A stretch of DNA of 64,000 bases, taken from positions 62,001-126,000 of the forward strand of contig JALDRC010000008.1 in assembly GCA_031316115.1 (NCBI GenBank). Reading direction: 5' to 3'. The notes beneath the pieces are model-generated. The model was given only the letters and a program-made list of their open reading frames with translations. It was not told the origin of the DNA and did no database searches. This DNA comes from Nitrososphaeraceae archaeon. GTDB taxonomy: Archaea; Thermoproteota; Nitrososphaeria; Nitrososphaerales; Nitrososphaeraceae. Numbering within the stretch: the first letter of the stretch is position 1; each line of letters begins with the position of its first letter. Below, piece by piece: positions 38,270 to 48,349 of this stretch. The position numbers were made by a program, and so were the translations under genes.

Positions 38270-38910
38270 TGATTTGAAAGAAATAGAACACATAATTATA
38301 TTGTTATGTATTCTCTTTATCTATAGTTTCCTGGCTTAAGTTCAAGAAATAATTTCAATAAACTAGTAATATTTAGAAATGAGAAGTTGCTTAAATTTCG
38401 TAAGGAACCAGATTTAGATATTAAGTTCGTATCAAATTTATAAAACAAAAACAGTAACCATATTTATTATATATGAAATTGTTTTACAGATTGACATCGA
38501 CATTTCTGCTTATGGTTTTGTATTGAACCTATAAAGTGCTATTTTTGGGATCTGTATTTCATAAACAAATATTATTTTGTAGAAAAATTCGATCTATTGT
38601 TTTGTATCCAAATATATTATACATACAGTTTACACTGATGAAGATACATGTTATAATTAAACATGTACCATAATTGAATTAAAACAAATCCAAATTTTTT
38701 GATAGATCGGAGTTGGATAGAAAGCGTAATCCATTATTTAAAAATCAAAATAGAAGAGTTTGATAAATATTATTCATGGAGGCTAAAGTAATGTTGCCTA
38801 TTTAATTGAAATAACTGGATAGTATATTTTGTTTCTAAATATAAATGTACTATAGCAAAAAAATTCTAGTCATTTTGAGATTGATATTTAGTTCAATATT
38901 ATCCTGAATC
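38270..38910 (+). mobile_element. IS6-like element, copy 8 (ancient, heavily decayed)
   Basis: The sequence follows the transposase gene from its fourth codon or so (GATTTGAAAGAAATAGAACA) through recognisable segments corresponding to the Asp motifs and the C-terminal Tyr-Ser-Trp area. Substitutions, stops and small gaps are frequent. The ends are no longer clear; an ATCAGAGC-like trace occurs near 38910. This is the oldest copy in the window. Confidence 0.7.
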
Positions 38911-39013
38911 AGAGCTAAAATATAGAGCAAAGTCATGTTTTAGCAAATCTTAGTCGACATCGACTTATTTAAAATATGTGATATTGATTTAGGTCACATA
39001 TTCAAATTATTAA

Positions 39014-39334
39014 TTAGGGTAAGTCATAAGATTCGGAAACATCAAAAACAAAAACTCTACCTTTTATAGTCCCTTTTTTAACTTCTGTTAGAAGTTTTTC
39101 AGCTTCGGACTCTGGAATAATTACTTCAACTCTTTTCCTAGGAGCATAATCAGGAACATACTTTTCCCCAGTTCTGTATGCATACGATTTTATAATCTTT
39201 TCAACTTCTTCTCTTTTTAGCTTTCCACGTCCCATAATATCAAAGTACGATATACCTTCTACCTTATTTTTGTGCAATATCTCATTAAGAGAGTCAAATG
39301 AACCTTCCGTTACGTAAAAAATTAAACCTTTCAT
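39014..39334 (-). CDS. PII-like (GlnB/GlnK superfamily) protein
   Basis: 106 residues with the PII ferredoxin-like fold order: beta Lys-Gly-Leu-Ile-Phe-Tyr-Val, helix, beta with Gly-Ile-Ser-Tyr-Phe-Asp-Ile, Gly-Arg-Gly, a long loop, beta Arg-Val-Glu-Val-Ile-Ile, helix and a final Lys-Gly-Arg-Val-Phe-Val-Phe-Asp-Val strand. Classical PII has Gly-Asp-Gly-Lys before that last strand; here it is Gly-Thr-Ile-Lys-Gly, lacking the Asp. The T-loop is also unlike the canonical Tyr-Arg-Gly-Ala-Glu-Tyr. It should still sense nucleotides or carbon/nitrogen state. It lies near the urea genes (next gene cluster on the same strand), which fits a nitrogen role by inference. Confidence 0.75.
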   Translation of the reverse strand: MKGLIFYVTEGSFDSLNEILHKNKVEGISYFDIMGRGKLKREEVEKIIKSYAYRTGEKYVPDYAPRKRVEVIIPESEAEKLLTEVKKGTIKGRVFVFDVSESYDLP

Positions 39335-39949
39335 ACAATATTAATTTAAAATTATTTATATAACTTTTTATTGGATATCTTAATTAAAATAAATATTCTA
39401 ATATTTTGGCTAATATTGTTTTTTCTTAACAACTCTAATATTTTAAGAATATTTTATCAAAGGTCCTTATTTCCGGCTTAATATCATATACTAAATTCAT
39501 TTTCACTTTTTAGATTTCTAAATCTAAAGCCAAAAAAATTACAACATTTTATTGAAAAATAAAAATGATTAACATAATAAAATAAAGATACATAGCATAT
39601 ATAGATAACTGAGTTACTGATTTTTGAACATTAAAAAAGTAGAGGTAGTATTTATTATCAAGGAAATTAAGCATATAAAAATTTAGAATGTTACGCAAAA
39701 TCCTTTGATAACGATTGAACACATCATAGTTTCACGAGTCTAGCAATAGATAATTCGATTCTTGAATTAAGATGATTACTAAGTTTCTAGTTCTATTCAT
39801 TTTTTAGAATATTTAACCATTTTTGTAATTGTTCTTCATTTATTTAGTTAGTATATCTGATAATGATTTTAGTAGTTTCTCCATTAAAACTGAAATATCA
39901 AATATAAAAATTAATTTTAAAGATTTCGAAATTTTTGATCATTTTCATG
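39335..39949. other. AT-rich gap, no gene seen
   Basis: About 600 bp with no supportable gene; promoter of the PII-like gene must lie at its left end. Confidence 0.4.
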
Positions 39950-40444
39950 TTATAATAATTTTCCTGCCTCCCTCAATCTCGCCTTCATTCTCTCTTCTCC
40001 TTGTTTGAATCTGATTTTCTCTTCCTCAGTATTTAAGAGAAGTTGAGGAACTTCCATTGGTTTACCATATCTATCAATAGCAACCATAGTCACAAAGGCC
40101 CTTCCGGCATGAACCCTCGAGTTGTAATCAAGATCTTCGGCATGAATATTCACTTCAATTTCAACTGATGATCTCTTAACATAGTTAATTTTTGCTGATA
40201 AAATAAGAGCATTTCCAATAAATATAGGTTTTATAAACGTCATTCTGTCAATACTGGCGGTAACAACATTGGCCTGATTTGCATGTCTTTTAGCTACAAC
40301 CCCTGCAATTAGATCGACATGTTTTAGGATTACACCTCCGAATACGTTTCCCTTAGGATTAGCATCTGATGGTAGCATTACAATAGTAGTCTCTGCTTTA
40401 GAGTCTTCAGGACTTTTTTGAATTCTTACGTTTGAGTTATCCAT
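39950..40444 (-). CDS. Acyl-CoA thioesterase (hot-dog fold, YciA/ACOT-like)
   Basis: About 164 residues. The hot-dog signature is present: Asn-Pro-Lys-Gly-Asn-Val-Phe-Gly-Gly-Val-Ile-Leu (catalytic Asn/Asp region, about 29-40), Asp-Leu-Ile-Ala-Gly, Ala-Ser-Ile-Asp-Arg-Met-Thr-Phe and the C-terminal Ala-Phe-Val-Thr-Met-Val-Ala. These enzymes hydrolyse acyl-CoA esters. ATG 40444 is preferred over the TTG nine bases upstream. Single gene between the PII-like protein and the urea operon, same strand. Confidence 0.85.
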   Translation of the reverse strand: MDNSNVRIQKSPEDSKAETTIVMLPSDANPKGNVFGGVILKHVDLIAGVVAKRHANQANVVTASIDRMTFIKPIFIGNALILSAKINYVKRSSVEIEVNIHAEDLDYNSRVHAGRAFVTMVAIDRYGKPMEVPQLLLNTEEEKIRFKQGEERMKARLREAGKLL

Positions 40445-40634
40445 AATTAACAACTCTCTCTCTGTATCGTAAAAATATTAGCAATCATAATAGTTTTCAT
40501 ATTTACTTTTTAGGTGATTATTATTTAATACTATCAATATGTATGTTTAAAAAAGAAAAACTTTGGTCTCAAAAAGTCTTTAAAATTATGTAATATCTAT
40601 AACTTTTAATAATTCTCATGTATAAAATATCAGG

Positions 40635-40787
40635 TTGAACGCTTTAGATAAAAATAAAAAAAAATGTACCGCTTGGTGTGAGGATTGTGAGGAGGTGTTT
40701 GACAATATAATAGATTCCGAAATTCACAAAGATTTCAAAAAACACAGAATAAAACTAATAGAATTTTGGACGATATCGAAAAGATAA
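40635..40787 (+). CDS. Small Cys-rich protein, 50 aa (candidate)
   Basis: TTG 40635 opens a 50-residue frame. It has Cys-Thr-Ala-Trp-Cys-Glu-Asp-Cys near residue 11, a Lys-rich start and a helical tail with His-Lys-Asp-Phe-Lys-Lys-His. The three-Cys plus two-His layout is a plausible zinc site. Support is limited to composition and the absence of competing frames. It is convergent with ureD. Confidence 0.4.
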   Translation: MNALDKNKKKCTAWCEDCEEVFDNIIDSEIHKDFKKHRIKLIEFWTISKR

Positions 40788-40868
40788 TATCAAAATACAA
40801 ATAATGCCTTAGTATTGTATACCAAAATAAAATCTAAAAAATAGAACAGCTATCCAAGATTTTTGTAG

Positions 40869-41807
40869 TTAGTTTTTGCGTATTTTGCTAAATTTAGCAT
40901 TTAATATCTCTTGTCTGCAAATTGTCAATATATTAAATAGTACCTTTTTTATATCATCGAATGTCTGTGCAAGAATTCTTATTCCTATTCCTGAATCATC
41001 AGGTAGGATTGAACATCCTCCGCTTACATTTGAAGTAGATACGATAATTTCATTTATACTGTCGTTTAATTTATCTATATACTTAGTCTCAGTCAGAATA
41101 TAAGTATTAGACAATATCAGGAATTGGTCAAGTATTCCAAATTTTGTTAATTTATTCTTTTTGGGTTGTAATAGTGCAGTATCAATAAATCTGAGTTTTC
41201 CTTTCTGATTCTTTCCTACCATTTTGAGGTAACAAATATCATATAGAAAATTTTCGTTCATAGCCATACGTCCTGGTACTATAGTTTCAGAATATATCAT
41301 TGTTGCAGTCTCATGGATATTTAGATTTACTGCTTGATAAAATCGAGAATCCCTATATGGTATAATTTGGTCAGGTATAAATTCACAATAGCTTCCACTT
41401 TCTAATGTAATATTGATTATTTGGGTAGCAAAGTTCTTGTCCATTTTATAAACTCTGGTGGCTCCCTGGGTTGTAATATGAGATAAAGCATTAGTCCCTA
41501 GTTTTAAATCAATTCTGTATCGGTCACCCTGTAGGATTCCTCCTGAAGGAGACATAATATATATATACGCCATAGATGGCAAACTCTCCTCAAGATATAG
41601 AGCTCTATGGACAAAAAGAGGAACCTTGGAATATTTTTCTTTCAGTATGGTTTTATTCTGGTTTGTATCTTTTTCAAGGAGTAAAATTAATGATCCCAAC
41701 TTACCTGCCTTTCCCACACCTAATTGACTTAGCGGAGAATCATAAAATAAAATTTCTTCTGGAATATTTTCAGGTAAAAAGTATTCCAGGTCAGACCGTT
41801 GTGTCAT
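40869..41807 (-). CDS. ureD: Urease accessory protein UreD (UreH)
   Basis: 312 residues with the UreD features Ser-Pro-Ser-Gly-Gly-Ile-Leu-Gln-Gly-Asp-Arg, then Thr-Thr-Gln-Gly-Ala-Thr-Arg-Val-Tyr-Lys-Met, and Glu-Phe-Ile-Pro-Asp-Gln-Ile-Ile-Pro-Tyr-Arg-Asp-Ser-Arg-Phe. UreD is the scaffold that binds apo-urease and, with UreF and UreG, channels nickel to the active site. It is the last gene of the minus-strand urea operon, 15 bp after ureG. Confidence 0.93.
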   Translation of the reverse strand: MTQRSDLEYFLPENIPEEILFYDSPLSQLGVGKAGKLGSLILLLEKDTNQNKTILKEKYSKVPLFVHRALYLEESLPSMAYIYIMSPSGGILQGDRYRIDLKLGTNALSHITTQGATRVYKMDKNFATQIINITLESGSYCEFIPDQIIPYRDSRFYQAVNLNIHETATMIYSETIVPGRMAMNENFLYDICYLKMVGKNQKGKLRFIDTALLQPKKNKLTKFGILDQFLILSNTYILTETKYIDKLNDSINEIIVSTSNVSGGCSILPDDSGIGIRILAQTFDDIKKVLFNILTICRQEILNAKFSKIRKN

Positions 41808-41822
41808 TTTTTAATCTAGTTT

Positions 41823-42488
41823 TTAAGCAGTTTTATTAATAACGGTTTTTGGAGGCTCTTCAAATAAGACATCCTTGATGATATGTTCTGCTACTTCTTG
41901 TACACCCTGGCCAGTTTTGCAATTTACGAATACATATGGTTTGTTTTTTCTCACTACCTTTGCGTCATTTTCCATTACTTTAAGATCAGCCCCTATATAC
42001 GGAGCGATATCTATTTTATTAATAACCAAAAGATCACAATTCTCAATTCCAAGACCTCGTTTTCTTGGATATTTATCGCCACTAGAAACGTCGATAATGT
42101 AGATAAAATAATCTGCCAATGCCGGACTAAATGTCGTAGTAATATTATCTCCTCCACTTTCGATTATTATCAAATCAAGATCCGTATTATGTTTGGCTTC
42201 AATTTCTTCTACCACAGAGATGTTCATAGAGGGATCTTCCCTGACTGCAGTATGAGGACATCCCCCTGTAGCTAGACCTATCACAAGACTCTCTGGCAAA
42301 AGCCCTCTTTCAGATGCTAAATTCTTACGCATTCTATCAGCATCTATTTTTGATACCACATCATTAGATATTATAGCTGTTTTATAGCCCTTTTGACTTA
42401 ATAAAGGAACAAATTGTTCTATTAACATTGTTTTTCCTGATCCAACAGGCCCACCTATGCCAATCCGAGGAATTCTCTTGTGATTCAT
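41823..42488 (-). CDS. ureG: Urease accessory GTPase UreG
   Basis: 221 residues. P-loop Gly-Gly-Pro-Val-Gly-Ser-Gly-Lys-Thr (about 12-20), a nickel-binding Cys-Pro-His in Gly-Gly-Cys-Pro-His-Thr-Ala, Glu-Ser-Gly-Gly-Asp-Asn and the guanine-specificity Asn-Lys-Ile-Asp. UreG hydrolyses GTP to deliver Ni2+ to urease. In the operon it lies between ureF (21 bp) and ureD (15 bp). Length is normal. Confidence 0.95.
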   Translation of the reverse strand: MNHKRIPRIGIGGPVGSGKTMLIEQFVPLLSQKGYKTAIISNDVVSKIDADRMRKNLASERGLLPESLVIGLATGGCPHTAVREDPSMNISVVEEIEAKHNTDLDLIIIESGGDNITTTFSPALADYFIYIIDVSSGDKYPRKRGLGIENCDLLVINKIDIAPYIGADLKVMENDAKVVRKNKPYVFVNCKTGQGVQEVAEHIIKDVLFEEPPKTVINKTA

Positions 42489-42509
42489 ATTATGATAATA
42501 ATGATTTTT

Positions 42510-43265
42510 TCATGTAATAAACATTTTTGAATCCATCCTTTCATGAGAAATTTGCAAGATATCAATCCCGGGGGAAAATTGCCACATTTTAGAATGTGCT
42601 CTGTCAATATTTTTCTTTATGACTTCTAAGATAACGGGTTTTAAAGAATGGATTATTTGTTGTCCTTCAAAATGAGGAAACATTCCCAACCTAAGTGCTG
42701 CTCCAACTATACTTACAGTGAAACCATATAATAATAACATACATGCACGTTCTCTTGTTATATTCAGCACATTTGATGCTAATCCTAAAGCAATAGGATA
42801 AACACCATGGGCATCTTTAGATTTTATCGCATCAAAATAAGAAGAGATTACTGATTTAGAACTATTGTTATCTTTATTATAGATATTCTCACTGGTTGGA
42901 GTTTCATTGATGAAACTTAGCACACAATTTAACAACTGAGTGCCAGATCTGGTTGAAGCTTCTCTAATTTCCTTTACCAATTTCATGGAAAAAAGCAAGT
43001 CATCGATTTCGATTATTGTTTTTAGATCTGAACTTTGAGCCGCTTTATGTGAGTTTGATAGTGCTGTACAATCTGCTGGACCTAATTGGTATTTAAGACA
43101 AACAGAGATAAATTCAGAAATCTGTTCTTTACTTTTTATCCTTTTGTTGTAAAATAAAGCCTCCAAACCGCTTGAGGTTGTATACATACCAGTAGGGAAA
43201 AAGGAATCTCCTAACTGGAGCATACTTATTTCATCAATCGTTAGATCTAAATTTTTAATGTTCAT
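42510..43265 (-). CDS. ureF: Urease accessory protein UreF
   Basis: 251 residues from ATG 43265, which overlaps the end of ureE by 11 bp; an upstream ATG at 43292 lies deeper inside ureE and is less likely. It has the UreF signature Leu-Gln-Leu-Gly-Asp-Ser-Phe-Phe-Pro-Thr-Gly-Met-Tyr at the start and Ser-Ile-Val-Gly-Ala-Ala-Leu-Arg-Leu near the C-terminus. UreF bridges UreD and UreG in the nickel-loading complex. Confidence 0.9.
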   Translation of the reverse strand: MNIKNLDLTIDEISMLQLGDSFFPTGMYTTSSGLEALFYNKRIKSKEQISEFISVCLKYQLGPADCTALSNSHKAAQSSDLKTIIEIDDLLFSMKLVKEIREASTRSGTQLLNCVLSFINETPTSENIYNKDNNSSKSVISSYFDAIKSKDAHGVYPIALGLASNVLNITRERACMLLLYGFTVSIVGAALRLGMFPHFEGQQIIHSLKPVILEVIKKNIDRAHSKMWQFSPGIDILQISHERMDSKMFIT

Positions 43266-43770
43266 GAATATGATGTTCCTCTTCTGGTTCAAAAACCATA
43301 TGATCTGTTTTGATTTCTATGAATCTATTAAATGGAGCAAATAGCTTTTTCAACATTTCTAGTTCTGTCTCTGCTTGTAATGGAAACATAACTTGATTTT
43401 TTGTTACCTGTATTGGTCTATGTAAATTTCCCAGGTTATGGCCAATTTTTATAGATAAGAGAAAGACTTGATCGTTTTTATCAGTATCTTTTAATGTGAT
43501 TATTCCAACATATTCAGGTTCTAATTCTAATAAGATCATTTTATTTTCATCTAAATATATTACATCACCATGTCTGAGTTGAGGATTATGTTCAAAAACA
43601 AAAGCAAGATCTGAACCTTTGTCTGTATTCTTTCTCATTCGAAGCTTTTGTGTTTCTAATCTGGTTATAGTAACTTTTTCGGAACTTCCTTTAGAATTCA
43701 TTAATTCATATTTTTCTTCTAATTGCTTGTCTGTTGTTATATTCCCAATTATGTTTTTAATAACTAGCAT
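43255..43770 (-). CDS. ureE: Urease accessory metallochaperone UreE
   Basis: 171 residues. The C-terminal domain carries Ile-Gly-His-Asn-Leu-Gly-Asn-Leu-His-Arg-Pro-Ile (about 107-118), the usual metal-site region, and the protein ends in a short His-rich tail (Glu-His-His-Ile-His-Glu-His). UreE delivers Ni2+ to UreG. The tail is shorter than in many bacterial UreE. The ATG overlaps the end of the preceding 136-residue gene by 14 bp. Confidence 0.9.
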   Translation of the reverse strand: MLVIKNIIGNITTDKQLEEKYELMNSKGSSEKVTITRLETQKLRMRKNTDKGSDLAFVFEHNPQLRHGDVIYLDENKMILLELEPEYVGIITLKDTDKNDQVFLLSIKIGHNLGNLHRPIQVTKNQVMFPLQAETELEMLKKLFAPFNRFIEIKTDHMVFEPEEEHHIHEH

Positions 43771-44167
43771 TTTTATCCCTAATATTCTCCAATGTATTTT
43801 TTTTCGATTTTGCTTTATTAATTGATTTTGATTTCATGAGATTATTTACCTTTTCAATCATTTCAGATAGATTTTTAGTATAATCAGGGTAACCATAATT
43901 GTCAAAATGTGATGAAACTACAGAAGCAAATCTAAATCCATTAATACCAAATAGAATATCCGAACCTATTTCAAATTTTTTGGCAATAATACATTTGCTT
44001 ACCTTATGTAAATGATAATTCGTATTAAGATGAGAAGCAGGATCAACATATCCAGACATTGATTTGATCTTTCCTCCAAAAATTACAACATGTCTTATTT
44101 TTGTTGGATCTTTAACAATCATATTTTCATCTACATTCTCCTCTTCAACACAATGACGAATTTGCAT
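43757..44167 (-). CDS. Unknown protein inside the urease operon, 136 aa
   Basis: 136 residues, no membrane segment. The N-terminus is acidic with an Arg-His-Cys near the start. The middle has Val-Val-Ile-Phe-Gly-Gly-Lys-Ile-Lys-Ser-Met-Ser-Gly-Tyr and several His; a Ser-Ser-His-Phe-Asp segment follows, and a basic Lys-Ser-rich tail ends it. No family recognised. It starts 6 bp after the chaperonin stop and overlaps ureE by 14 bp, so it is firmly in the operon. By position an accessory role in urease assembly, nickel handling or chaperonin function is likely, but this is inference. Confidence 0.7.
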   Translation of the reverse strand: MQIRHCVEEENVDENMIVKDPTKIRHVVIFGGKIKSMSGYVDPASHLNTNYHLHKVSKCIIAKKFEIGSDILFGINGFRFASVVSSHFDNYGYPDYTKNLSEMIEKVNNLMKSKSINKAKSKKNTLENIRDKNASY

Positions 44168-44172
44168 ATTTT

Positions 44173-45729
44173 TTACCTCTTTGTTTCAGAAACAGCTTGT
44201 GGGCTAAGATCTTCAGCAGCAAGATTTCTATCTATTCTCAAAACAGATTTTGAAATCTCCCCTGCTGCTTCTAATGCCAGGATTTTTACTAATAGTGGAT
44301 CAATCACTCCCTTTTCACACATGTCGACCAAATCTCCTGTATCTATGTCAATGCCTATATTTTGGTTTGATGCTTTAGCAGCCATAACTTTTTCTAACCC
44401 GTTAAAACCTGCATTTGTAAGGATTTGTCTCATTATACTTTCAAGAGCTGATGCAACCACTTCTACTCCTACTTGTTCTAATCCCCTCAGGCGGAGATTT
44501 TTTAATTTGTCAATGACATGTAACTCGGCTGCTCCACCTCCTGCCACTATCCCCTTATTTAGAGCTGCTTCAGCTGCGTTAACCCCGTCTATTGCTGATC
44601 TCCATCTTTCAAGCGAGGTTTCTTTTGTACTTCCTGATACAATTATAGAAACTATTTGTTTCCCAGATCCATTTTCAATGTATGTCAATCCTTCATCCTC
44701 ATTTTCATATACATTATCAGCTGTCCCGACTATTTTGTCTCCTTTCAAATCATCTAGCATTCTAACCGGTTTTATTCCTAAATAGCGTGATAAAAACTCG
44801 ATTTCATCTGAGGAAATTCTAATCCCGTATATTTTTTTGGACACTAGTAAATTCTCTATAATCTCGTCAATTTCTGGTGATGCTATTAAAAGTGTATTAG
44901 CTCCGGTAGACACAATTTCATCAACAATTTTTTTTGACTTAGAAAGTCTATCGTTTTCCATGGTCAATATTTCTTCATATCTGTTATTTTCTTTCAACCA
45001 AGATTCCTTTACCGGTTTTAAGTCCAACTTCACTATCATTATTTTTGGCTTTGTGACTTTTATAGGCATTTCAATATCTAATCTCCTCCTTTCCAGTACA
45101 ACTCCATTAAATACCATATCAGAGACATTTGTTTTCCTAATGACTTTTATCGATTTGTCAAAATCAAAAGAGCCGTCATAGATAGAATTTTCTCCTACTG
45201 TTCTGATGGATTTTATAACTAAGGTAGATAACTTTGAACCATCCAGTTTAGAATTAAGCGAAGTTTTTATTATTTGTTCAAGTTCTTTATCTTTCAAACT
45301 TATTTTTTTTGCATCTTTTTCTAACAATTTACAAGCTTGTTTAACACCATTTTCTATCCCTTCGACTACCTTTGTTGGATGAACCCCTAATTCTTTTATG
45401 AGTCTCTTACCTTCCTTTATCATCTCTGAAGCCATTACTACCGCGGTTGTTGTACCATCTCCCACAAGCTGTTCCTGTCGTTCAGCTATCTCAACTATCA
45501 TTCGTGCGACTGGATGGATAGCTCTTAAAGATAACAAAATTGTAACTCCATCATTGGAAACGTGTCTGTTCATCGCTTGATCAATCAATAGTTTATCAAG
45601 ACCTTTTGGGCCTAGGGTAGTTCTAACAGTCTCTGCTACAGCCATTACTGCCAGAGAGTTTGATTCTAGAGCGTTAAACTCTACATTTTCTGCTATCGGT
45701 CGCCAAACTCCATAATTTGGATTGGACAT
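44173..45729 (-). CDS. Group II chaperonin (thermosome-like), urease-operon paralogue
   Basis: About 518 residues from ATG 45729. It has the group II chaperonin ATP motifs Thr-Leu-Gly-Pro-Lys-Gly-Leu-Asp-Lys, Asn-Asp-Gly-Val-Thr-Ile-Leu, Gly-Asp-Gly-Thr-Thr-Thr-Ala-Val and C-terminal Gly-Gly-Gly-Ala-Ala-Glu. The segment after Asp-Lys-Leu-Leu-Ile-Asp differs from typical thermosomes and the tail is short, with no Gly-Met repeats. It lies 71 bp downstream of ureC. Its place between ureC and the accessory genes suggests folding or assembly of urease, as in other soil ammonia-oxidising archaea; function untested here. Confidence 0.88.
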   Translation of the reverse strand: MSNPNYGVWRPIAENVEFNALESNSLAVMAVAETVRTTLGPKGLDKLLIDQAMNRHVSNDGVTILLSLRAIHPVARMIVEIAERQEQLVGDGTTTAVVMASEMIKEGKRLIKELGVHPTKVVEGIENGVKQACKLLEKDAKKISLKDKELEQIIKTSLNSKLDGSKLSTLVIKSIRTVGENSIYDGSFDFDKSIKVIRKTNVSDMVFNGVVLERRRLDIEMPIKVTKPKIMIVKLDLKPVKESWLKENNRYEEILTMENDRLSKSKKIVDEIVSTGANTLLIASPEIDEIIENLLVSKKIYGIRISSDEIEFLSRYLGIKPVRMLDDLKGDKIVGTADNVYENEDEGLTYIENGSGKQIVSIIVSGSTKETSLERWRSAIDGVNAAEAALNKGIVAGGGAAELHVIDKLKNLRLRGLEQVGVEVVASALESIMRQILTNAGFNGLEKVMAAKASNQNIGIDIDTGDLVDMCEKGVIDPLLVKILALEAAGEISKSVLRIDRNLAAEDLSPQAVSETKR

Positions 45730-45805
45730 AAACAATATCTTGCTATTGGGTTATATATCTCGATAAAAAAAGAAAAATAAAAAATAGAAGATTTATTTGG
45801 TTGTG

Positions 45806-47533
45806 CTAGGCCATGAAATATCTTTGTGCTAAAGCTAGTTCTTTTGCCGGATCCACTGTAGCTATCTTTCCATCTAGTTTTACTTCGTATGTTTCAGGAT
45901 CAATAGTTATCTCTGGTGTTTTGTCATTCCAAATCATATCTTTTTTGCCAATATTCCTACAATTATGTACTGGGTATAGCTTCTTTTGTACTCCTAATTT
46001 CTCTTGAACACCCAAGTTCACAGCCGCTTTTGATGACAAGGTCACACAGGTATTTTTCACTGCTTTACCCATAGCTCCAAACATTGGTCTATAATAAACT
46101 GGTTCTGGTGTAGGTATGGATGCGTTAGGATCTCCCATTATCGACCAAGCAATGAATCCTCCTTTAAGTATCATTTTTGGCTTGGCAGCAAAGAATGGAG
46201 TCTGGTACATTACAATATCAGCATATTTTCCTACCTCTAAAGAGCCTAGGAGGTCTGTACATCCTTGAGTAATGGCACAATTTATTGTCGTTTTGGCTAT
46301 ATACCTTTTAGCACGTACATTATCATTATCTCCTGTTTCTTCTGCTAGTCGTCCTCTCATCTTTTTCATCTTGTCAGCAGTTTGCCATGCTCTAATTGCC
46401 ACTTCGCCAATTCTACCCATTGCCTGACTATCAGAAGAATACATACTGAGTACTCCCTCATCATGTAATACATCTTCTGCTGCGATCGTTTCTGCTCTAA
46501 TTCTGGATTCTGCAAATGCTACATCTTCTGGAACCGCTGGATTTAGGTGATGACAAAACATGAGCATGTCTAGGTGCTCGTCAACTGTATTTACAGTATA
46601 TGGCCTGGTGGGATTAGTAGATGATGGTAATGCAAATTGTTCTCCAGCGATTTTCATAATATCAGGAGCATGTCCTCCTCCCGCACCTTCTGTGTGATAG
46701 GTATGAAGTGTTCTACCATCTATTGCATTAATGGTATCTTCCACATATCCGCATTCATTAATAGAATCGGTATGAATTGCTAATTGTGTATCTGTTTTAT
46801 CTACTGCTTGAAGAGAAGCATCTAATACCGCTGCAGTTGTTCCCCAGTCCTCATGGTCTTTTAATCCACAAGCACCAGCCTCTATCTGTTCTAATTGTGT
46901 AGCAAGAGAAGGATGAGAATCATTTCCTTTTCCTAAAAAGCCCCAATTGACCGGAATATCTTCAACAGCCTCGATCATTCTGCTAATATTAAAGACTCCT
47001 GGAGTACAAGTTGTTGCATTCGTTCCATCTGCAGGACCAGTTCCTCCTCCTACCATTGTTGTAATTCCATTGCTAATAGCATCCACGTATTGTTGGGGCG
47101 ATATCATATGAACATGGTTGTCCCAATGTCCTGGTGTACAAATTGTATGCTCGCCAGCAGTTGCCTCAGTACAAGCTGAAACGATCATATTAGTATTAAC
47201 ATTATCCATTGTTAATGGATTCCCAGCCTTTCCTATTCCAGCAATTTTCCCATCTTTTATTCCAATGTCTCCTTTGATGATACCTAATACTGGATCTAGG
47301 ACTACCGCATTTGTAATGACAAAATCAAGTGCACCATTTGAATTTGTAATACCGGATGCTTGTGCGAGTCCATCCCTTAGCGTTTTTCCTCCGCCAAAAA
47401 CACATTCGTCACCTGGAGATATCAGATCTTTTTCTACTTCTATCATAATATCGGTGTCGCCAAGTCGGATCTTATCACCCTTTGATGGCCCATACAAATC
47501 TGTATATTGTTTTCTAGTTAATTTTAAAACCAT
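45806..47533 (-). CDS. ureC: Urease alpha (catalytic) subunit UreC
   Basis: 575 residues. All nickel-site and catalytic motifs are present: Asn-His-Val-His-Met-Ile, Gly-Leu-Lys-Asp-His-Glu-Asp-Trp-Gly (the carbamylated Lys), Ala-Ile-His-Thr-Asp, His-Thr-Glu-Gly-Ala-Gly-Gly-Gly-His, the flap Met-Phe-Cys-His-His-Leu and Ser-Ser-Asp-Ser-Gln-Ala-Met-Gly. Urease hydrolyses urea to ammonia and carbamate, supplying ammonia for oxidation and assimilation. Separate ureA, ureB and ureC reflect the bacterial-type three-subunit arrangement. It is 14 bp after ureB. Confidence 0.97.
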   Translation of the reverse strand: MVLKLTRKQYTDLYGPSKGDKIRLGDTDIMIEVEKDLISPGDECVFGGGKTLRDGLAQASGITNSNGALDFVITNAVVLDPVLGIIKGDIGIKDGKIAGIGKAGNPLTMDNVNTNMIVSACTEATAGEHTICTPGHWDNHVHMISPQQYVDAISNGITTMVGGGTGPADGTNATTCTPGVFNISRMIEAVEDIPVNWGFLGKGNDSHPSLATQLEQIEAGACGLKDHEDWGTTAAVLDASLQAVDKTDTQLAIHTDSINECGYVEDTINAIDGRTLHTYHTEGAGGGHAPDIMKIAGEQFALPSSTNPTRPYTVNTVDEHLDMLMFCHHLNPAVPEDVAFAESRIRAETIAAEDVLHDEGVLSMYSSDSQAMGRIGEVAIRAWQTADKMKKMRGRLAEETGDNDNVRAKRYIAKTTINCAITQGCTDLLGSLEVGKYADIVMYQTPFFAAKPKMILKGGFIAWSIMGDPNASIPTPEPVYYRPMFGAMGKAVKNTCVTLSSKAAVNLGVQEKLGVQKKLYPVHNCRNIGKKDMIWNDKTPEITIDPETYEVKLDGKIATVDPAKELALAQRYFMA

Positions 47534-47547
47534 CTTAAACCACTCCT

Positions 47548-47922
47548 TTACTTGCTAGCCCCTTTATAGCCGAGCTTAGCTGCTTTTTCCATTGAAGCAT
47601 TTCTGACATTTGACGAAGAGAGGCCGCCCATTACTAGACCATTGAATCCGTATACAATTCGTTTACCTCCTAGCTCACATAATTCAACTTCTCGTGAATC
47701 ACCTGGTTCAAATCTAATTGAGGTTCCTGCAGGAATATTCAATCTGTAACCATATGCCTTTTCTCTTGGAAAATCAAGAGCTCTGTTTACTTCAAAAAAG
47801 TGTGTATGAGAACCTATTTGACAAGCCCTATCGCCAGTATTCTTGACTGTAATTTTTACTGTTTTATATTTATGATTACATATTACAGGTTCTGAAGATA
47901 GAACATATTCACCTGGAATCAT
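47548..47922 (-). CDS. ureB: Urease beta subunit UreB
   Basis: 124 residues, normal length. The [11 protein letters not shown] core, Arg-Phe-Glu-Pro-Gly-Asp and the Val-Tyr-Gly-Phe-Asn-Gly-Leu-Val motif are typical. Structural subunit of urease, needed to hold the active site. It lies 67 bp after ureA; a purine-rich site precedes its ATG. Confidence 0.95.
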   Translation of the reverse strand: MIPGEYVLSSEPVICNHKYKTVKITVKNTGDRACQIGSHTHFFEVNRALDFPREKAYGYRLNIPAGTSIRFEPGDSREVELCELGGKRIVYGFNGLVMGGLSSSNVRNASMEKAAKLGYKGASK

Positions 47923-47989
47923 TTTTATTCAAAAACCTCCTTACTATTGTTTGATATATTTTGATTTTTTTTATTCATTTTTTTCACTC

Positions 47990-48292
47990 CTATTGAACTG
48001 GATCATGAACAGTAACAAGCTTAGTACCATCAGGAAATGTAGCTTCAACTTGGACTGTATGAATTAATTCTGGAACACCTTCCATTACATCACTCCTTGT
48101 TAAAATCTCTCTTGCAGATTTCATTAAATCTGCTACACTCTTACCTTCTCGAGCTCCTTCTACTACATAATTGGCGATATATGCAACAGTTTCTGGATGA
48201 TTAAGTTTTATTCCTCGTTTTTTCCTACCTTCTGCAATTTGCGCTGCTGTCCAAATCATCATTTTATCCACTTCACGTGGAACTAACATCAT
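47990..48292 (-). CDS. ureA: Urease gamma subunit UreA
   Basis: 100 residues, as usual for UreA. It shows [10 protein letters not shown], Val-Glu-Gly-Ala-Arg-Glu-Gly-Lys and the conserved end [13 protein letters not shown]. Structural subunit. A TATA-like box (TTTATATAAATT on the minus strand, about 48350-48361) and a perfect palindrome lie upstream, so ureA probably has its own promoter. Confidence 0.96.
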   Translation of the reverse strand: MMLVPREVDKMMIWTAAQIAEGRKKRGIKLNHPETVAYIANYVVEGAREGKSVADLMKSAREILTRSDVMEGVPELIHTVQVEATFPDGTKLVTVHDPVQ

Positions 48293-48349
48293 ATTTCCAA
48301 TTCACCTTATCATAATAGCAAGTTTGAATTATTTTAAATTTCAAAGAAT

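Noticed and set aside
44090-44785. Long plus-strand frame opposite the chaperonin gene
   Set aside because: It is the mirror of a strongly conserved chaperonin gene and shows Ser/Ala/Thr-rich composition typical of shadow frames.
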